This document shows, piece after piece, positions 60,994-64,000 of a stretch of DNA of 64,000 nt (the first letter of the stretch is position 1; each line of letters starts with the position of its first letter). Origin of the DNA: an uncultured Roseobacter sp. Its GTDB lineage: Bacteria > Pseudomonadota > Alphaproteobacteria > Rhodobacterales > Rhodobacteraceae. Location: contig NZ_CANMNK010000003.1 of assembly GCF_947499265.1 (NCBI RefSeq), positions 434,001 through 498,000 of the forward strand, read 5' to 3'. The notes beneath the pieces were generated by a model. It saw only the letters and a list, made by a program, of their open reading frames with translations, was not told the origin of the DNA and made no database searches. The position numbers were made by a program, and so were the translations under genes.

Positions 60994-61020
60994 TTCAGGG
61001 CACCGCCACGGCGCCCTGAA
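60994..61020. repeat. inverted repeat between convergent modC and GNAT gene
   Basis: An eight-base repeat, TTCAGGGC / GCCCTGAA, with an 11-base loop lies in the 59-base gap between the convergent genes. No T-run accompanies it on either strand. It may help to end transcription with a factor. Confidence 0.4.
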
Positions 61021-61035
61021 AGCAAGGATGGCGCC

Positions 61036-61635
61036 TCAGACAGCTCTAAGGTCCTTGACGTAGAGCAGCCAGTTTTCACCTGCATAGTCCCATCCCTCTT
61101 TGACGATGCTTTCCTGCGCCGCCACTCGAAATCCGAAGCTTTCATACAGGGATCGCGCGGGGTTGATGTCCCCCGTGATCAGGCTCAGGTGCTGGTATCC
61201 GCGCGCACGGGCCCTGGTCTCGGCGGCACTCAAAAGCGCCGTGCCTGCCCCCCTGCGCCGCGCCGCCTTGACCGTCGCCAGAACATTCACATACCAGCTC
61301 GGCACCACAAGATTTTCCAGTTTTACCAGAGGCTTGAAGAGCTCTGGCACTGTTGCCAGATCCGTTTGGGATGTCTTTTCGGTCAGAGGATAGGAGACAA
61401 GCGCCGAGATCACCTCGCCCTCATCGCGGATGACATCCGCATTGCGGAAGGAAAACCCACCTGTCTCCCGTGCCGCGCGCGCCGCGCCAATATCCATCAG
61501 GCTTTCATCCCCCTGGCGCATGCCCTCCCACACCACGAGCGGCAGGCCGTCGCCCGCGATGACGATCAATTCGGCCAGACGCGCCGCGTCATCCTGGGTC
61601 GCGGGTTCCGGGGTTTGGGTCAGATTGTCCAACAT
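61036..61635 (-). CDS. GNAT-family N-acetyltransferase
   Basis: This 199-residue protein has the GNAT core: a VNVLATVKAARRRGAGTALL acetyl-CoA loop near residue 115 and SLYESFGFRVAAQESI near the end. It begins at ATG 61635 behind AAGGAG. The acceptor substrate is unknown. A GC-rich stem-loop (arms 61655-61661 and 61675-61681) lies just upstream in the gap to the small secreted gene. Confidence 0.85.
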   Translation of the reverse strand: MLDNLTQTPEPATQDDAARLAELIVIAGDGLPLVVWEGMRQGDESLMDIGAARAARETGGFSFRNADVIRDEGEVISALVSYPLTEKTSQTDLATVPELFKPLVKLENLVVPSWYVNVLATVKAARRRGAGTALLSAAETRARARGYQHLSLITGDINPARSLYESFGFRVAAQESIVKEGWDYAGENWLLYVKDLRAV

Positions 61636-61696
61636 GGTTTACTCCTTAAATACCGCACGCGACCCGACCGGGGCCGCGTGCGTAAATGTGCCTCAT

Positions 61697-61870
61697 TCAG
61701 TCTTCGAAATAGTCAGCGCTGTCGCGTACCGTCGCGATGTCCGCATCATTGGCCTGCAGCGCCTGACCAGCAGGCGCATGTCTGTCGACACAGGGTTTGT
61801 CACCCCCCGCCACGGTCGTGCTGGCGTAGGCGATGAATGCAATTGCGGTGAGAATGTTGATCTTTAACAT
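61697..61870 (-). CDS. 57-residue secreted protein of unknown function
   Basis: This short frame starts at ATG 61870 behind AAAAGGAAA and ends at TGA 61697. The N-terminal 21 residues form a signal peptide (NILTAIAFIAYASTTVAGG) and the mature part is acidic, with one cysteine, ending RDSADYFED. I recognise no family. The signal peptide and ribosome site support a real gene. It lies 36 bases after the homocysteine methyltransferase-like gene on the same strand and may share its transcript. Confidence 0.6.
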   Translation of the reverse strand: MLKINILTAIAFIAYASTTVAGGDKPCVDRHAPAGQALQANDADIATVRDSADYFED

Positions 61871-61906
61871 GGTCTTTCCTTTTAAAAAAACAGTCGTTGA
61901 ACGCGT

Positions 61907-62851
61907 TCAGGCCGCGCTCATTTTCCGGTGTTGTGCAGCGATGCAGCCGACGTGTCTGTGATCTGTGCCACAGCACCCCCCGATAACTTTGAGGTTGGGC
62001 AGAATGCTGAGCAGCTCACCATTCAGCGCGCCCAATTCTTCGGGATCACCCGCATCCAGGGTCTCGCTGGCATCAAGCTCCGCGTGGCTCATCCGGGAGG
62101 CATTGGCGCGCACGCCGCCAATCCGCGCCGCCCAATCCGCTGTGCCATCCATCGCATCGCGGAAATGATCCGGATGAGCGCAGTTGATCATATAGTAAAG
62201 CGGCCCCGCATGTGTGATCGCGTCCACTTCGGCAATGGCGTCGGGCAAGGGCTGACCGGACGGCAGATGTCCGTCCGTTTCCAGGGTGAAGGAAATGACG
62301 ACCGGCACGCTATTGTCGCGCGCTGCCAGGGCAATACCTGCGGCCTCGCCCGCATGGGTCAGGGTCATCGCACTGATCATATCCACGCCCGCGTCAGCCA
62401 GCGCAGTTATCTGGGTGCTGTGCAGCTCCCGCGCGTCTTCCGCCTGAAACTGGGTTTCGGTGGTATAGGCATCGCCCCCCGGCCCCACGACGCCGTTTAG
62501 AAGGATCGGCAGGCGAGAGGTTTCATGCCGGTCCCGGATCACCCGCATGAAATCAACCGCGCGCGCATTGAGGGCGATGACCTCATCAAGGCTCATCCCC
62601 AGCGCATCGGCCCAGGCCGCACCCGCCCGCCATGTGGGCGTATCGAGCACAAAACCACGCCCGGTTTCGCGCGCCAGCGTTATGTACCGCTTGGCGTAGG
62701 CGGTCAGTTCCGCGCGTCCCCGCGCATCGTCGAGCAGGCTTGCCGCCGAGAAGCACGGCAGGTCGAACCCTTTCTCAAAAATCATATACGTCTCCAACCC
62801 GCCGTCAGACAGATAGAACCGGGACGTGTTTGCAAATTTTTCCAATCGCAT
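61907..62851 (-). CDS. homocysteine S-methyltransferase-family protein
   Basis: This 314-residue (beta/alpha)8-barrel protein has SDGGLETYM at the start, a first zinc cysteine in YYMINCAHPDHF, and the paired cysteines in IGGCCGTDHRH. The zinc set binds and activates a thiol acceptor such as homocysteine. Methyl donors in the family include S-methylmethionine and betaines. The ATG at 62851 has GGAG eight bases upstream; upstream in-frame starts would add a poor, low-complexity leader. Divergent from a TetR gene, likely its regulator. Confidence 0.83.
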   Translation of the reverse strand: MRLEKFANTSRFYLSDGGLETYMIFEKGFDLPCFSAASLLDDARGRAELTAYAKRYITLARETGRGFVLDTPTWRAGAAWADALGMSLDEVIALNARAVDFMRVIRDRHETSRLPILLNGVVGPGGDAYTTETQFQAEDARELHSTQITALADAGVDMISAMTLTHAGEAAGIALAARDNSVPVVISFTLETDGHLPSGQPLPDAIAEVDAITHAGPLYYMINCAHPDHFRDAMDGTADWAARIGGVRANASRMSHAELDASETLDAGDPEELGALNGELLSILPNLKVIGGCCGTDHRHVGCIAAQHRKMSAA

Positions 62852-63037
62852 TTTCAAACTCCATTTTTTGCAATACGACTGATGTAGCCGAGCGGGTTGC
62901 ATCATGGACAGTGAACGCGTGGTGCATCGCGGCAGAATTTTTTTATGAATAAAACACAATCGGTTAGCGTAACTGAATCATGGGTTTCACCGGATAAGCG
63001 ATGTCAACTGGACTCGCGGTACACTTAGGAGGGTGAC

Positions 63038-63646
63038 ATGAGCGCAAAGCAGGAAACAAAATCCCTCATCCTCGACATCGCGGAAAGCGCTGTCTTGGCG
63101 AAAGGGTTTGAGGCCACGTCGATTGAGGAGATTGCAGCAGCGGCAGAGATTTCCCGGAGCGGATTTTTCTACCACTTCAAGGACAAGAACGAACTCGCCC
63201 GCGCGATGATCGAACGCTACATCGAAAACGAGGATAAGCTTTATAACGACCTTTTCGACCGGGCGCGCCAGCTGCATGATGATCCACTGCACGCGATGCT
63301 GATCGGTCTCAAACTGTTGGCGGAGTTGCTGGATGATATGCCGAACGGGCACCCCGGCTGTGTGATCGCGTCGACCACCTATCAGGACCGTCTGTTTGAT
63401 GCAGGCGTCCGGGAGTTGAACCGCCAGGCCATTCTGGGTTGGCGCAAAAGATTTCGCGGCATGTTCGAAGAAATTGCCGAGGCTCACCCGCTCCGTGTTG
63501 AGGTGAACATGGATGCGCTTGGCGACATGGTGTCGAGTGTCGTCGAAGGCGGGCTGGTGCTGGAACGCGCCCTGGGCGAGCCGCGCACGGTGTCGTCACA
63601 GATCATGCATCTGCGCACCTATATTCGCCTGTTGTTTCTGGGATAG
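63038..63646 (+). CDS. TetR-family regulator
   Basis: This 202-residue protein has an N-terminal HTH (TSIEEIAAAAEISRSGFFYHFKDKNEL, read as TSIEEIAAAAEISRSGFFYH then FKDKNEL) and a helical ligand domain of a subgroup with a GHPGCVIAS segment. Starts at ATG 63038 with AGGAGGG upstream. Divergent from the methyltransferase gene, with 186 bases between, so it probably represses that gene. No clear palindromic operator was found in the gap. Confidence 0.85.
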   Translation: MSAKQETKSLILDIAESAVLAKGFEATSIEEIAAAAEISRSGFFYHFKDKNELARAMIERYIENEDKLYNDLFDRARQLHDDPLHAMLIGLKLLAELLDDMPNGHPGCVIASTTYQDRLFDAGVRELNRQAILGWRKRFRGMFEEIAEAHPLRVEVNMDALGDMVSSVVEGGLVLERALGEPRTVSSQIMHLRTYIRLLFLG

Positions 63647-63657
63647 CTGCGCCGCGA

Positions 63658-64000
63658 TCAGGATTTGAGCAGCGCGTCGACCTCCGCCCGATCCGGCATC
63701 GAGGGTGCCGTGCCCGCGCGCGTCACCGAAATCCCGGCTGTGGCACATCCGATCCTGACCGCGTCGAGTGCGGATTGTCCTTCGGCCAGCGCCGCCGCAA
63801 AGCCGCCGTTGAAGGCGTCCCCGGCGCCGGTTGTTTCAACCACCGCGCCCGCCTTGATGGCCGGGACCAACCCGTGCCCGTCCAGAAACGCCCCCTTTTC
63901 ACCCATCGTGATGATGGGTTTCGCAACGCCAAGGTCGCGCAAGGCTTTGGCGGCGCGGGCAGCATCCTCTTCGGTCTCCACCATGATCCCGGTCAGGGCT
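63658..64000 (-). CDS. ribokinase/PfkB-family sugar kinase, C-terminal part (cut by window edge)
   Basis: The visible 113 codons contain the family C-terminal signature TTGAGDAFNGGFAAALAEG with the catalytic Asp, and the IITMGEKGAF strand before it. The start lies beyond position 64000. The kinase phosphorylates a sugar or nucleoside with ATP; ribose is the most likely guess but cannot be confirmed here. It converges on the TetR gene, 11 bases apart. Confidence 0.83.
   Translation of the reverse strand, partial: ALTGIMVETEEDAARAAKALRDLGVAKPIITMGEKGAFLDGHGLVPAIKAGAVVETTGAGDAFNGGFAAALAEGQSALDAVRIGCATAGISVTRAGTAPSMPDRAEVDALLKS

Noticed and set aside
1-64000. CRISPR arrays, insertion sequences, integrases, tRNA or rRNA genes
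   Set aside because: Looked for spaced direct repeats, transposase-like frames and RNA gene cores and saw none.

Overview
The window is high-GC, densely packed bacterial DNA. Every recognisable gene points to a marine alphaproteobacterium of the Roseobacter group (Rhodobacterales). The signs are: a beta-hydroxyaspartate cycle cluster, many TRAP and tripartite tricarboxylate transporters, a matPQMAB-type malonate operon, a TAT-exported formate dehydrogenase with DUF3305/DUF3306 partners, and arsJ-type arsenic genes. I see no rRNA, tRNA, CRISPR array, insertion sequence or phage gene, and most neighbouring genes overlap by 1-8 bases. It reads as chromosome carrying many catabolic modules.

Layout. 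1-3381: bhcC (cut by the edge), bhcB and bhcA on the minus strand with the divergent IclR regulator bhcR, i.e. glyoxylate/glycolate assimilation. 3681-9392: a TRAP transporter, an amidase, a small membrane protein and a D-2-hydroxyacid dehydrogenase. 9396-15864: malonate uptake and use (matB, matA, matM, matQ, matP) with a divergent GntR regulator and a palindromic operator. 15881-28467: a formate dehydrogenase locus (three subunits, TAT protein, TorD chaperone, DUF3306, DUF3305, a polyferredoxin, a fusion of a TupA-like domain with cytochrome c, an Mrp Fe-S carrier, a degenerate biotin/lipoate ligase and two small families). 29159-31376: tungstate ABC transporter in the order tupB-tupC-tupA. 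31457-37510: an unusual six-gene operon in which three enzymes each carry a Rieske [2Fe-2S] domain, fused to a ThDP enzyme, a YedZ-like membrane cytochrome and a glutamate-synthase-like FMN enzyme. 37738-42607: TctABC transporter, LysR regulator and a TauE/SafE exporter. 42634-47423: a second succinate-dehydrogenase-like complex co-transcribed with a two-subunit class I fumarase-like hydro-lyase. 47545-49655: nitroreductase and class III aminotransferase. 50161-54281: TAXI-type TRAP system with a universal stress protein. 54378-57492: arsR-arsC fusion, GAPDH and arsJ. 57489-60976: Tag-like glycosylase and modABC. 61036-64000: GNAT, a small secreted protein, a homocysteine methyltransferase-like enzyme with a TetR regulator, and a sugar kinase cut by the right edge.

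The parts fit together. Formate dehydrogenase needs Mo or W, and both a tungstate and a molybdate importer lie in the window. Electrons from formate, from the Rieske operon and from the SDH-like complex can all enter the respiratory chain. The strongest candidate for an undescribed system is the Rieske operon at 31457-37510. Next are the SDH-like/fumarase-like operon and the TupA-like cytochrome c fusion.
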